Shown one piece after another: positions 23,280 through 29,206 of a stretch of 29,206 nucleotides of DNA. Source of the stretch: Betaproteobacteria bacterium UBA6910 (lineage in GTDB: Bacteria; Pseudomonadota; Gammaproteobacteria; Burkholderiales; UBA6910); the NCBI GenBank assembly GCA_002451065.1, contig DKBC01000196.1, positions 737 through 29,942 of the forward strand, given 5' to 3'. Position 1 is the first letter of the stretch. The number at the start of each line of letters is the position of its first letter. The position numbers and the translations under genes are program-made. The notes below the pieces were generated by a model. That model worked only from the letters and a program-made list of their open reading frames with translations, ran no database searches and was not told the origin of the DNA.

Positions 23280-25549
23280 GGGATCCGGCCAGTCCCGGGC
23301 GGCGCCGCTTCCTGATTTTCGGAGCGGTGCTGGGTGGTGGCCTGCTGGTGGGCTGTGGGCGATCCCGGGGACCAGCCAGCCTCGGCGATCCGGGGCTGCT
23401 CGCCGTCGAGCGGGGCGAGGTGGGACTGAGTGCCTGGCTCAAGATTTCCCCCGACGGCACGGTTACGGTGGCGGTTCCCCGGGCCGAAATGGGCCAAGGG
23501 GTTTATACGTCGCTCCCTGCGCTGATAGCCGAAGAGCTGGGCGCGGACTGGTCCACGGTGCGTGTCGAGCCGGCCCCGGTCGCCAAGGTCTACGGCAACG
23601 TCACCTTGCTCTTGGACAGCCTGCCCTTCGCCGACGATGACCACGGCTTCATTGCCGCGAACGTCCGGCGGATCGCCCTCGGCGCGGGAGGCATGCTCGG
23701 GCTCTCCGTGACCGGAGGCAGCACCTCGGTGCGCGATGCCTGGGAACCCATGCGCTTCGCCGGGGCGGCGGCGCGAGAAATGCTGATCCTGGCAGCCGCT
23801 TCGCGCTGGAACGTCCCCGCGGCGGAGTGCACCGCCAGGCAGGGAACCATCCGGCACGAATCCAGCGGCCGCAGCCAGGGCTTGGGCGAGCTGGCCGCCG
23901 CAGCCGCAAAGCTGCCGCCTCCGGGATCCCCGAGGCTGAAGCCGCGCAACGAGTACACGCTTATCGGCAAGCCTTTGCCGCGGCTCGATCTCCCGGACAA
24001 GGTGAACGGGCGCGCGGTGTTCGGGCTCGACGTGCGCCTCGCCAACATGGCGTGGGCGGCGGTAAAGCTAAGCCCGGTTTTCGGGGGCAGCGTCAAATCC
24101 TTCGACGCGGCGGCCGTAAAGTCCCGGCGCGGCGTGCTCGAGGTGGTGGAAGTGCCCGGCGGCGTGGCGGTGGTGGCGGACAACGGGTGGCGCGCCTTGC
24201 AGGCGGCGGAGGCGCTGCCCGTGTTATTCGAAGATGGTCCTCACCCCAGGATGGACTCGGAGCACATCGCCGCCGAGCTCAAGCACGCCCTCGATGGCAA
24301 GGACGCGAGCGCGTATGAGGGCAAGGGAGATGCCCCCACCGTCCTCGCCTCGCCCGGCCAACGGGTGGAGGCCGAGTACGCGGTTCCCTACCTCGCCCAC
24401 GCCTGCATGGAGCCCATGAACTGCACCGCGCTGGTGACCGACGACCGCTGCGAAGTCTGGGCTCCCCACCAGGCCGCCAGCCTGGTGCGCATGGTGGCCG
24501 CCAAGGTGGCGGAGCTGGACCAGGAGCAGGTCCGGGTCCACATCACCCTGCTGGGCGGCGGCTTCGGGCGGCGGGCGGAGATCGACACCGTGGTTCAGGC
24601 GGTGACCGTAGCCCGCCGGCTCAAGGGCCGCCCGGTGCAGGTCATCTGGTCCCGGACCGAGGACATTCGCCACGATTTCTACCGACCGGCGGTGGCGTGC
24701 CGTTTCAGCGCTGCGCTGGACGGCGATGGCCGGCCCCAGGCCTGGCATCACCGCATCGCGGGGCAATCGGTGTCCCAGAATTTTGCGGGCCGGCTGCTGC
24801 CCTTCGTCCTCGAATCCATGCCCGACAAGACCAATGTCGAGGGCGCGATTCACCTCCCCTACGACATCCCGCACCTCCTGGTGGAGCATGCGCGCATCGA
24901 GTTGCCGGTGCCGGTCGGCTTCTGGAGGAGCGTCGGCCATTCCTACAACGCGTTCTTCGTGGAGAGCTTCGTGGACGAGCTGGCCCACGCCGCCGGCAAG
25001 GACCCCTACCAATACCGGCGTTCCCTCTACGGCAGGAGCCCGCGCCATGCCCGGCTGGCCGAGGAACTGGCCAGGCGCGCCGGCTGGGAAACCCCGCTGC
25101 CCCGGGGACAGGGCCGCGGCATGGCGGTGCATTACTCGTTCCACAGCCTCGTGGGCCAGGTAGCCGAGGTGGAAGTGTCGGAAAAGGGACGAGTGGCCGT
25201 GCGCCGGGTGGTGTGCGTGGTGGACTGCGGGCTGGTGGTGAACCCCGACATCGTCCGGGCGCAACTGGAGAGCGCAATCGTGTTCGGCCTCACGGCGGCG
25301 CTCCACGGCGAGATCACCCTCAAGAAGGGAAGCGTCGTGCAGTCCAACTTCCCGGACTATCCCATGGTCACGCTGGCCGACTGTCCGGCGATCGAGGTGC
25401 ACATTCTCGAAAGCGACGCCGCCATGGGCGGCGTGGGCGAGATCGGGACTCCGCCCATCGCGCCCGCCCTGTGCAACGCCATTTTCGCCGCCACCGGCAG
25501 GCGCATCCGCACGCTGCCGGTGAAGAACCACAACCTGCTGCAGGGCTGA
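23276..25549 (+). CDS. iorB: Isoquinoline 1-oxidoreductase-type large subunit (molybdopterin)
   Basis: A 757-residue molybdopterin-binding subunit of the xanthine oxidase family, IorB type. The ATG overlaps the small-subunit stop as ATGA. The N-terminus carries a twin-arginine signal (RRRFLIF at 9-15) followed by a lipobox-like LVGC (Cys27), so the enzyme is probably folded in the cytoplasm, exported by Tat and perhaps lipid-anchored. The [20 protein letters not shown] and [11 protein letters not shown] blocks bind the pterin, and the catalytic Glu is Glu722 in GVGEIGTPP. IorAB hydroxylates N-heterocycles; related enzymes oxidise aldehydes, so the substrate is open. No c-type cytochrome subunit is adjacent. 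Confidence 0.88.
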   Translation: MRDPASPGRRRFLIFGAVLGGGLLVGCGRSRGPASLGDPGLLAVERGEVGLSAWLKISPDGTVTVAVPRAEMGQGVYTSLPALIAEELGADWSTVRVEPAPVAKVYGNVTLLLDSLPFADDDHGFIAANVRRIALGAGGMLGLSVTGGSTSVRDAWEPMRFAGAAAREMLILAAASRWNVPAAECTARQGTIRHESSGRSQGLGELAAAAAKLPPPGSPRLKPRNEYTLIGKPLPRLDLPDKVNGRAVFGLDVRLANMAWAAVKLSPVFGGSVKSFDAAAVKSRRGVLEVVEVPGGVAVVADNGWRALQAAEALPVLFEDGPHPRMDSEHIAAELKHALDGKDASAYEGKGDAPTVLASPGQRVEAEYAVPYLAHACMEPMNCTALVTDDRCEVWAPHQAASLVRMVAAKVAELDQEQVRVHITLLGGGFGRRAEIDTVVQAVTVARRLKGRPVQVIWSRTEDIRHDFYRPAVACRFSAALDGDGRPQAWHHRIAGQSVSQNFAGRLLPFVLESMPDKTNVEGAIHLPYDIPHLLVEHARIELPVPVGFWRSVGHSYNAFFVESFVDELAHAAGKDPYQYRRSLYGRSPRHARLAEELARRAGWETPLPRGQGRGMAVHYSFHSLVGQVAEVEVSEKGRVAVRRVVCVVDCGLVVNPDIVRAQLESAIVFGLTAALHGEITLKKGSVVQSNFPDYPMVTLADCPAIEVHILESDAAMGGVGEIGTPPIAPALCNAIFAATGRRIRTLPVKNHNLLQG

Positions 25550-25589
25550 CCCCGGCTCCGAACGCGCGCCGCCGGCCGCCTCAAACAAA

Positions 25590-25614
25590 AACCCCGGGGC
25601 AATGCCCCGGGGTT
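25590..25614 (-). terminator. Intrinsic terminator between iorB and cspA
   Basis: A perfect 11-bp stem AACCCCGGGGC / GCCCCGGGGTT with a 3-base loop. The A-tract at 25587-25591 gives a T-run on the minus strand, so it mainly ends the cspA transcript, and it lies 40 bases after the iorB stop on the other side. Confidence 0.85.
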
Positions 25615-25638
25615 CTCGTCATTTCCTGCTTGGGTAAC

Positions 25639-25842
25639 TTACGCCGGCTGGATGTTCGAAGCCTGCTTGCCTTTCGGGCCTTGCGTCACTTCGAACGAAA
25701 CCTTCTGGCCTTCCTTCAGGGTCTTGAAACCCGAGCCCTGGATGGCGGAGAAATGGGCGAAGAGATCTTCGCCACCACCGTCCGGAGAAATGAAGCCAAA
25801 GCCTTTAGCGTCGTTGAACCACTTAACAATACCAGTTGCCAT
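25639..25842 (-). CDS. cspA: Cold-shock protein, CspA family
   Basis: A 67-residue single cold-shock domain that binds single-stranded RNA or DNA and melts RNA structure. RNP1 is KGFGFI (13-18) and RNP2 is DLFAHF (26-31). The N-terminal [14 protein letters not shown] is the family standard. The long, structured leader and strong upstream promoter (25956-25984) are also typical of cold-shock genes, whose expression is usually set by the leader RNA. It is transcribed alone. Confidence 0.95.
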   Translation of the reverse strand: MATGIVKWFNDAKGFGFISPDGGGEDLFAHFSAIQGSGFKTLKEGQKVSFEVTQGPKGKQASNIQPA

Positions 25843-26162
25843 TTATACAGTCCTTAGTCAAAAACGCGGGCGATCCCGCAAACGAATGCCTGAATCGCAA
25901 GACTGGATACTGCCAAACTGGTAGTTCTCAAACTTGGAATCAAACACCAGCGCGCTTTTTACGCCCTTTTCATCCCAGGGTCAAATATATTTGCGCTGCG
26001 GCCCATCGGGGACGGGGATTCGGCCGTGGCGGGAGTTGCCGGTGGCACTGCGGCGCCATCGCAAGCGGAGCGCGTCGCCACGCGGGACACCGCGGCCGTG
26101 GTGCCCAAGCTGCGCCGCCGGCGCGCCCGGGGGAACCGCGCATCCCGTGCAAAGGAGGAATC
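25843..26162. other. Non-coding region between cspA and denD starts
   Basis: This 320-base divergent region contains the cspA leader (roughly 25843-25949) with a small hairpin, GCGGG-CGAT-CCCGC near 25864-25877, and an ACTGCC/GGTAGT hairpin near 25907-25923. It also holds the cspA promoter and a 12-bp AT palindrome (25982-25993). The remaining part toward denD shows no clear promoter and no convincing gene. Confidence 0.6.
25956..25984 (-). promoter_or_regulatory. Sigma-70 promoter of cspA
   Basis: On the minus strand TTGACC (-35) and TAAAAA (-10) are separated by exactly 17 bases, and the 12-bp palindrome CAAATATATTTG at 25982-25993 directly upstream could act as an AT-rich UP element. Transcription would start near 25949, giving a leader of about 107 bases. 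Confidence 0.6.
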
Positions 26163-27146
26163 ATGAAAGTCCTGATTACCGGCGGCGGCGGATTTCTCGG
26201 GCGCCGCCTCGCCCGCAAGCTGCTCGAACGCGGAAGCCTCGCCGGACCCGACGGCGGCGAGCACAATATCCAGCGCATCGTGCTGCTGGACCTGGCGGCG
26301 GCCGAGGGATTCGACGATCCGCGCGTCGATGCGGTCGCGGGCGACGTCGCGGACCCTTCGCTGCTAAATCGGCTCATCCTTCGCGACACCCTGTCCGTGT
26401 TTCACCTGGCGGCCGTGGTCAGTGCCCAGGCCGAAGCGGATTTCGACCTCGGCATGCGGGTCAACCTGGACGCTTCCCGGGCGCTGCTCGAAGCCTGCCG
26501 CGCTAGCGGCCACCGGCCGCGGGTGGTGTTCACCAGTTCGGTAGCAGTGTACGGCGGCGAGCTCCCGCCCCTGGTCACCGACGACACCGCCCCCAATCCG
26601 CAATCGTCCTATGGCACGCAGAAAGCGATCGGCGAGCTGCTGGTCGCGGATTACACCCGCAAGGGCTTCATCGACGGGCGGGTGCTGCGGCTGCCCACCG
26701 TGAGCGTGCGCCCCGGCAGGCCCAACCGGGCCGCCTCGTCTTTCGCCAGCAGCATCATCCGCGAGCCGCTGGCGGGCTTGGAATCGGTGTGCCCGGTGGC
26801 GCCCGCCACCCGCCTCTGGCTGATCTCCCCGCGGCGGGCCGTCGAGAGCCTGGTGTTGGGACATGAGCTGACTTCGGAGTCCCTCGGGCACCGCCGCTCC
26901 ATCAACTTGCCGGGGATTTCCGTTCGGGCCTCGGAGATGGTCGAGGCATTGCGCGACGTCGCGGGAGACGGGACGGCCGGGCTCGTGCGCTGGGAGCCGG
27001 ACGAGGCCATCGACCGCATCGTCGGCGGCTGGCCGGGCGCCTGGGACAGCCGACGCGCACAACAACTGGGATTCCGTGGCGACGCGGATTTTCAGAGCAT
27101 CGTCCGCGCCTACATCGAGGACGATCTGCCCCCGGCATCCGCCTGA
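26163..27146 (+). CDS. denD: NAD-dependent dehydrogenase/epimerase, DenD-like (D-erythronate dehydrogenase)
   Basis: A 327-residue extended short-chain dehydrogenase. The Rossmann motif is TGGGGFLG (6-13), the active-site Tyr-Lys pair is in SSYGTQKAIGE, and the Ser/Thr region is VFTSSVAVYGG. The overall pattern, including VLRLPTVSVRPGRPN, agrees with D-erythronate dehydrogenase (DenD), which oxidises D-erythronate at C2 in sugar-acid breakdown. The usual partners (otnK-type kinase, otnC aldolase) are not nearby, so the substrate is less certain. The ATG has a perfect AAAGGAGG ribosome site. Its last 37 bases overlap the antisense end of the adhesin-E-like gene. Confidence 0.72.
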   Translation: MKVLITGGGGFLGRRLARKLLERGSLAGPDGGEHNIQRIVLLDLAAAEGFDDPRVDAVAGDVADPSLLNRLILRDTLSVFHLAAVVSAQAEADFDLGMRVNLDASRALLEACRASGHRPRVVFTSSVAVYGGELPPLVTDDTAPNPQSSYGTQKAIGELLVADYTRKGFIDGRVLRLPTVSVRPGRPNRAASSFASSIIREPLAGLESVCPVAPATRLWLISPRRAVESLVLGHELTSESLGHRRSINLPGISVRASEMVEALRDVAGDGTAGLVRWEPDEAIDRIVGGWPGAWDSRRAQQLGFRGDADFQSIVRAYIEDDLPPASA

Positions 27147-28045
27147 GTCCTCGCAGCAGAAATTCGCGGGTTCCGAGTCTCGTCTGCTTGCGCGCTCTGG
27201 TCCCCGCACAGCAAGTCAAGCACGCCCGCCCCAAGGGTGTCGGGCAGCACCGGCTGCTCGATCACGTCGTCCGGGGATGCCGCGTGATATTTCCCCAGGG
27301 CTTTTCCATTCGCGTCCACGGCCATGGACCCGCCGAAATAGCGCAGCGACTCAGAGCAGTTGAAGAACTCCAGCACCAGGAGGTACTTCACCGCTTTGTC
27401 TCGAACCAAAACCGGCTTTTGGTAGCGATACTGGACGAGGGCGCTCACGACTTCCTCGTAGCGCGTCGCCGTCGCGATATTCACATAGGCGGAAACCGTG
27501 CGGTCTTCGCTGATCATGGCCAGCCGCCAGTCGTCGTTCTCGAGATACTCCTTGAGCCTGCGCGCCTCTTCCGCCACCGCCCGTTCCCAAAAGGCACAGG
27601 CGTCTTCCAGCACCCGGAGGCCGATGGACTCGGGAGCCGCTTCCATGAATTCCCATTGGTCGGGCCGGGCGATGTGCGTCGCGACTACCCGGCCGTACTC
27701 GTTGCGACGATGCGCGATCGTCACGGCATAGCGACGCTTCTCGCAGTCGATGGCGAGATTGTCCACCTCGTCCACGTAGGTTTCCTCGGAGCCGGGCACC
27801 AGCTGCGGGCTTCCGTACACGATCTTCACCCAGGCATGAAGATAGTCGTCTTCGTCCCCGAGTGAATCCGTATCTATGGACCACTCGCGTCCCGCCGCAT
27901 CCCTGCCGGACACGTGCCAGTCTGCGCCGAGCGCCTCGAAGCACAATCCGCCCAGGGCCACGAGGATGACGCCGGCCGAGATGGCTGCGCGGCGGAGAAT
28001 CGGCGCGAGTCGGCCGCAGTCAATGAATGCAAAGTAAAAGATCAT
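27110..28045 (-). CDS. Secreted protein with two surface-adhesin-E-like halves
   Basis: A 311-residue protein from the ATG at 28045 (a TTG two codons upstream is possible). A hydrophobic segment (AAISAGVILVALGGLCFEALGA) acts as signal peptide or anchor. The mature part has two similar halves of about 110 residues. The first includes DSLGDEDDYLHAWVKIVYGS and NLAIDCEKRRYAV; the second AYVNIATATRYEEVVSALVQY, VLEFFNCSESLRYFGG and AVDANGKALGKY. This is the pattern of the surface-adhesin protein E domain (Haemophilus). The role here is unknown. The C-terminal tail after LLCGD is polar and overlaps the end of denD. Confidence 0.65.
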   Translation of the reverse strand: MIFYFAFIDCGRLAPILRRAAISAGVILVALGGLCFEALGADWHVSGRDAAGREWSIDTDSLGDEDDYLHAWVKIVYGSPQLVPGSEETYVDEVDNLAIDCEKRRYAVTIAHRRNEYGRVVATHIARPDQWEFMEAAPESIGLRVLEDACAFWERAVAEEARRLKEYLENDDWRLAMISEDRTVSAYVNIATATRYEEVVSALVQYRYQKPVLVRDKAVKYLLVLEFFNCSESLRYFGGSMAVDANGKALGKYHAASPDDVIEQPVLPDTLGAGVLDLLCGDQSAQADETRNPRISAARTQADAGGRSSSM

Positions 28046-28250
28046 GGGCAACCCCGTCCGGGATGCGCCGGATGGTTGGCGGAGAGCATTCGGCTATCCT
28101 TAATTTCTTTATAGGTTCTCGGTCCCGCCGCCACCAACCCTATCGCGTTTGGGAACTTGCCGCAAACGGCTTGCCTCCGGCGGCGAATCTCTCCCATTAT
28201 GTATTCCCTCGCCATAGGCGCGGTAAGCAAGCTTTCTGAGGAGACTCCCC

Positions 28251-28997
28251 ATGAACCCGAAAATCACCTTGAAGCCCGGCCGGCGCGAATTCATCCTCGC
28301 AGCCGCGGCGGGGATTACCCTGGCCGGGCTGGCGGGCGCGGCCCGCCGGGCCGGCGCCCAATCCGGCAGTCTCAAGATCGGCGTCATTGGCACCGGCAAA
28401 ATCGGCGGCACTCTCGCCGAACTCTGGGCCAACGCCGGGTACGAGCTGGTCATATCCTCACGCCATCCCGAGCAGCTCCAGGAGCTCGCTGATCGCCTGG
28501 GGCCGAAAGTGCGCACTGGAACGCCCCAGGAAGCGGCGGCGTTCGGCGACGTCATCCTCATCTCCGTGCCCTACGGCGCGCTGCCCCAGGTGGGCCGCGA
28601 CTATGCCGCCGAACTCAAGGGCAAGGTGGTGCTGGACACCGGCAATCCCTATCCATCCCGGGACGGCGATATGGCGAATGATGCCCGCAAGCGGGGCACC
28701 GGAGCCACCTCCGCCGAGTACCTGCCGGGCGTGCGGCTGGTGCGCGCGTTCAATTCCATCCCCCATTACTCTCTGCGCAGCGAAGCCCACCGCTCGGGAG
28801 ATCCGGTCGGCATTCCCCTCGCCTCGGACGACCCGGAGGCGCTCAAGGTCGCCGCGCGCCTGGTGCGGGACGCCGGGTTCGAGCCGGTGGTCGTGGGACC
28901 CCTCTCCCGCGCCAGGGAGTTCGACTATGGCACCGCGGTCTACGCCCGGGCCCTCACCGCCGCCGAGCTGCGCAAGGAACTGGGGATATCGCCCTGA
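28251..28997 (+). CDS. Tat-exported NADP-binding protein, F420-reductase-like
   Basis: A 248-residue protein with a twin-arginine signal (GRREFILAAAAGITLAGLAG, Arg11-Arg12) followed directly by an F420H2:NADP-oxidoreductase-like Rossmann domain. That domain has GTGKIG at 47-52, VISSRHPEQL after the second strand, ISVPYGALP, and VRAFNSIPHYSL. Such proteins bind NADP and an acceptor at the same fold; cytoplasmic relatives are common. Export of a dinucleotide enzyme needs Tat, which moves folded proteins with cofactor bound; the partner in the periplasm is unknown. A GAGGAG ribosome site lies 6 bases before the ATG. Confidence 0.8.
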   Translation: MNPKITLKPGRREFILAAAAGITLAGLAGAARRAGAQSGSLKIGVIGTGKIGGTLAELWANAGYELVISSRHPEQLQELADRLGPKVRTGTPQEAAAFGDVILISVPYGALPQVGRDYAAELKGKVVLDTGNPYPSRDGDMANDARKRGTGATSAEYLPGVRLVRAFNSIPHYSLRSEAHRSGDPVGIPLASDDPEALKVAARLVRDAGFEPVVVGPLSRAREFDYGTAVYARALTAAELRKELGISP

Positions 28998-29044
28998 CGC
29001 GAGGCCGTGGCCATGGCTCCCGGGACGACGCCGGGCGCCTAGCG

Positions 29045-29050
29045 TATAAT
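29045..29050 (+). promoter_or_regulatory. Perfect -10 element between the Tat-exported gene and prfC
   Basis: TATAAT with no good -35 hexamer at 16-18 bases. A transcript from here would begin near 29057 and meet the terminator at 29071-29096 within 40 bases, so it could drive a short RNA or a prfC leader; it may also be chance. Confidence 0.35.
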
Positions 29051-29070
29051 GATCATCAAGTGTGCCGCCC

Positions 29071-29096
29071 GCCGCCTGCCGGCCGGCGGCTTTTTT
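29071..29096 (+). terminator. Intrinsic terminator upstream of prfC
   Basis: GCCGCC (29071-29076) pairs with GGCGGC (29085-29090) around an 8-base GC-rich loop that can fold further, followed by TTTTTT. It ends the transcript of the Tat-exported protein gene. Confidence 0.75.
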
Positions 29097-29099
29097 AAT

Positions 29100-29115
29100 C
29101 CGGGGCGCGCCCCGG
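29100..29115. repeat. Perfect 16-bp GC palindrome before prfC
   Basis: CCGGGGCGCGCCCCGG reads the same on both strands and could fold as a 6-bp stem with a CGCG loop. It lies between the terminator and the prfC start codon, 20 bases before the ATG. Role unknown. Confidence 0.5.
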
Positions 29116-29135
29116 AACGGCACCGATAGCATTCG

Positions 29136-29206
29136 ATGAACGCACCCGCTTTTGCCCCTGAACTGTCCCGCGACGTGGCGCGGCGGCGCACCTTCGCCAT
29201 CATCTC
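29136..29206 (+). CDS. prfC: Peptide chain release factor 3, N-terminal fragment
   Basis: Only 23 complete codons are in the window. DVARRRTFAIIS is the diagnostic N-terminus of PrfC/RF3, just before the G1 motif (HPDAGKTT in known proteins), which would lie immediately beyond the window. RF3 is a GTPase that recycles RF1 and RF2 after termination. The ATG at 29136 has no strong ribosome site; a GTG at 29175 would remove conserved residues, so the ATG is preferred. Confidence 0.85.
   Translation, partial: MNAPAFAPELSRDVARRRTFAII

Noticed and set aside
24224..25588. A 454-codon open frame antisense to iorB
   Set aside because: Low-complexity His/Gly/Val-rich translation typical of the reverse strand of a GC-rich gene; iorB has complete family motifs.
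1..29206. Mobile elements, tRNA or rRNA genes and CRISPR arrays
   Set aside because: No transposase or integrase motif, no repeat-spacer pattern and no cloverleaf-like sequence was found; repeats seen are short local dyads.

Overview
The window is GC-rich, gene-dense chromosomal DNA with proteobacterial gene content: OmpR-type regulator remains, SrkA, DUF3568, DUF3014 and DUF4389 proteins, a NosR-like flavoprotein, IorAB, a CspA with a typical leader, and prfC. A betaproteobacterium is the best guess. This rests on protein flavour only, because no rRNA or tRNA is present. I see no insertion sequence, integrase, phage gene or CRISPR array.

Layout. 1-354: C-terminal end of a TGS-domain GTPase. 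358-3668: glutathione peroxidase (-), BT1-like MFS carrier (+), and a GDSL hydrolase/OsmC pair (-). 3869-7054: the most notable block, an SBP56-family methanethiol oxidase (mtoX), a SCO1/SenC copper protein and a MauG-like di-haem protein, closely spaced on one strand. This order matches the operon described for bacterial methanethiol oxidases and suggests periplasmic oxidation of methanethiol with dedicated maturation. 7121-9604: TerB-like protein, ROK sugar kinase and an old-yellow-enzyme reductase. 9742-14287: DUF4389 membrane protein, a broken lactate/malate dehydrogenase, SrkA kinase and a NosR/NirI-like flavin/iron-sulfur membrane protein. 14302-16043 (-): cupin, DUF3014 protein and an unrecognised 54-residue protein ending at an intrinsic terminator.

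16191-19958: a cyanate uptake and breakdown operon (binding protein, permease, ATPase, cyanase) behind a good sigma-54 promoter with an NtrC-like site upstream, so probably induced by nitrogen limitation. 19959-20286 is non-coding with several hairpins. Next come a DUF3568 lipoprotein, a solitary HicA-like gene with an operator-like dyad, and a two-component system in which both genes are broken (kinase phospho-acceptor His replaced by Tyr and two frameshifts; regulator phospho-acceptor Asp region deleted plus a nonsense codon).

22818-25549: a two-gene molybdenum hydroxylase (IorAB type). 25639-29206: CspA with promoter and leader, a DenD-like dehydrogenase, a protein with two surface-adhesin-E-like halves, a Tat-exported F420-reductase-like dinucleotide-binding protein, and the first codons of prfC.

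The common thread is periplasmic redox chemistry (MtoX/SCO/MauG, NosR-like, IorAB, Tat-exported reductase) and scavenging of small sulfur and nitrogen compounds. Three genes are clear pseudogenes or carry clustered sequence errors; raw reads would decide which.
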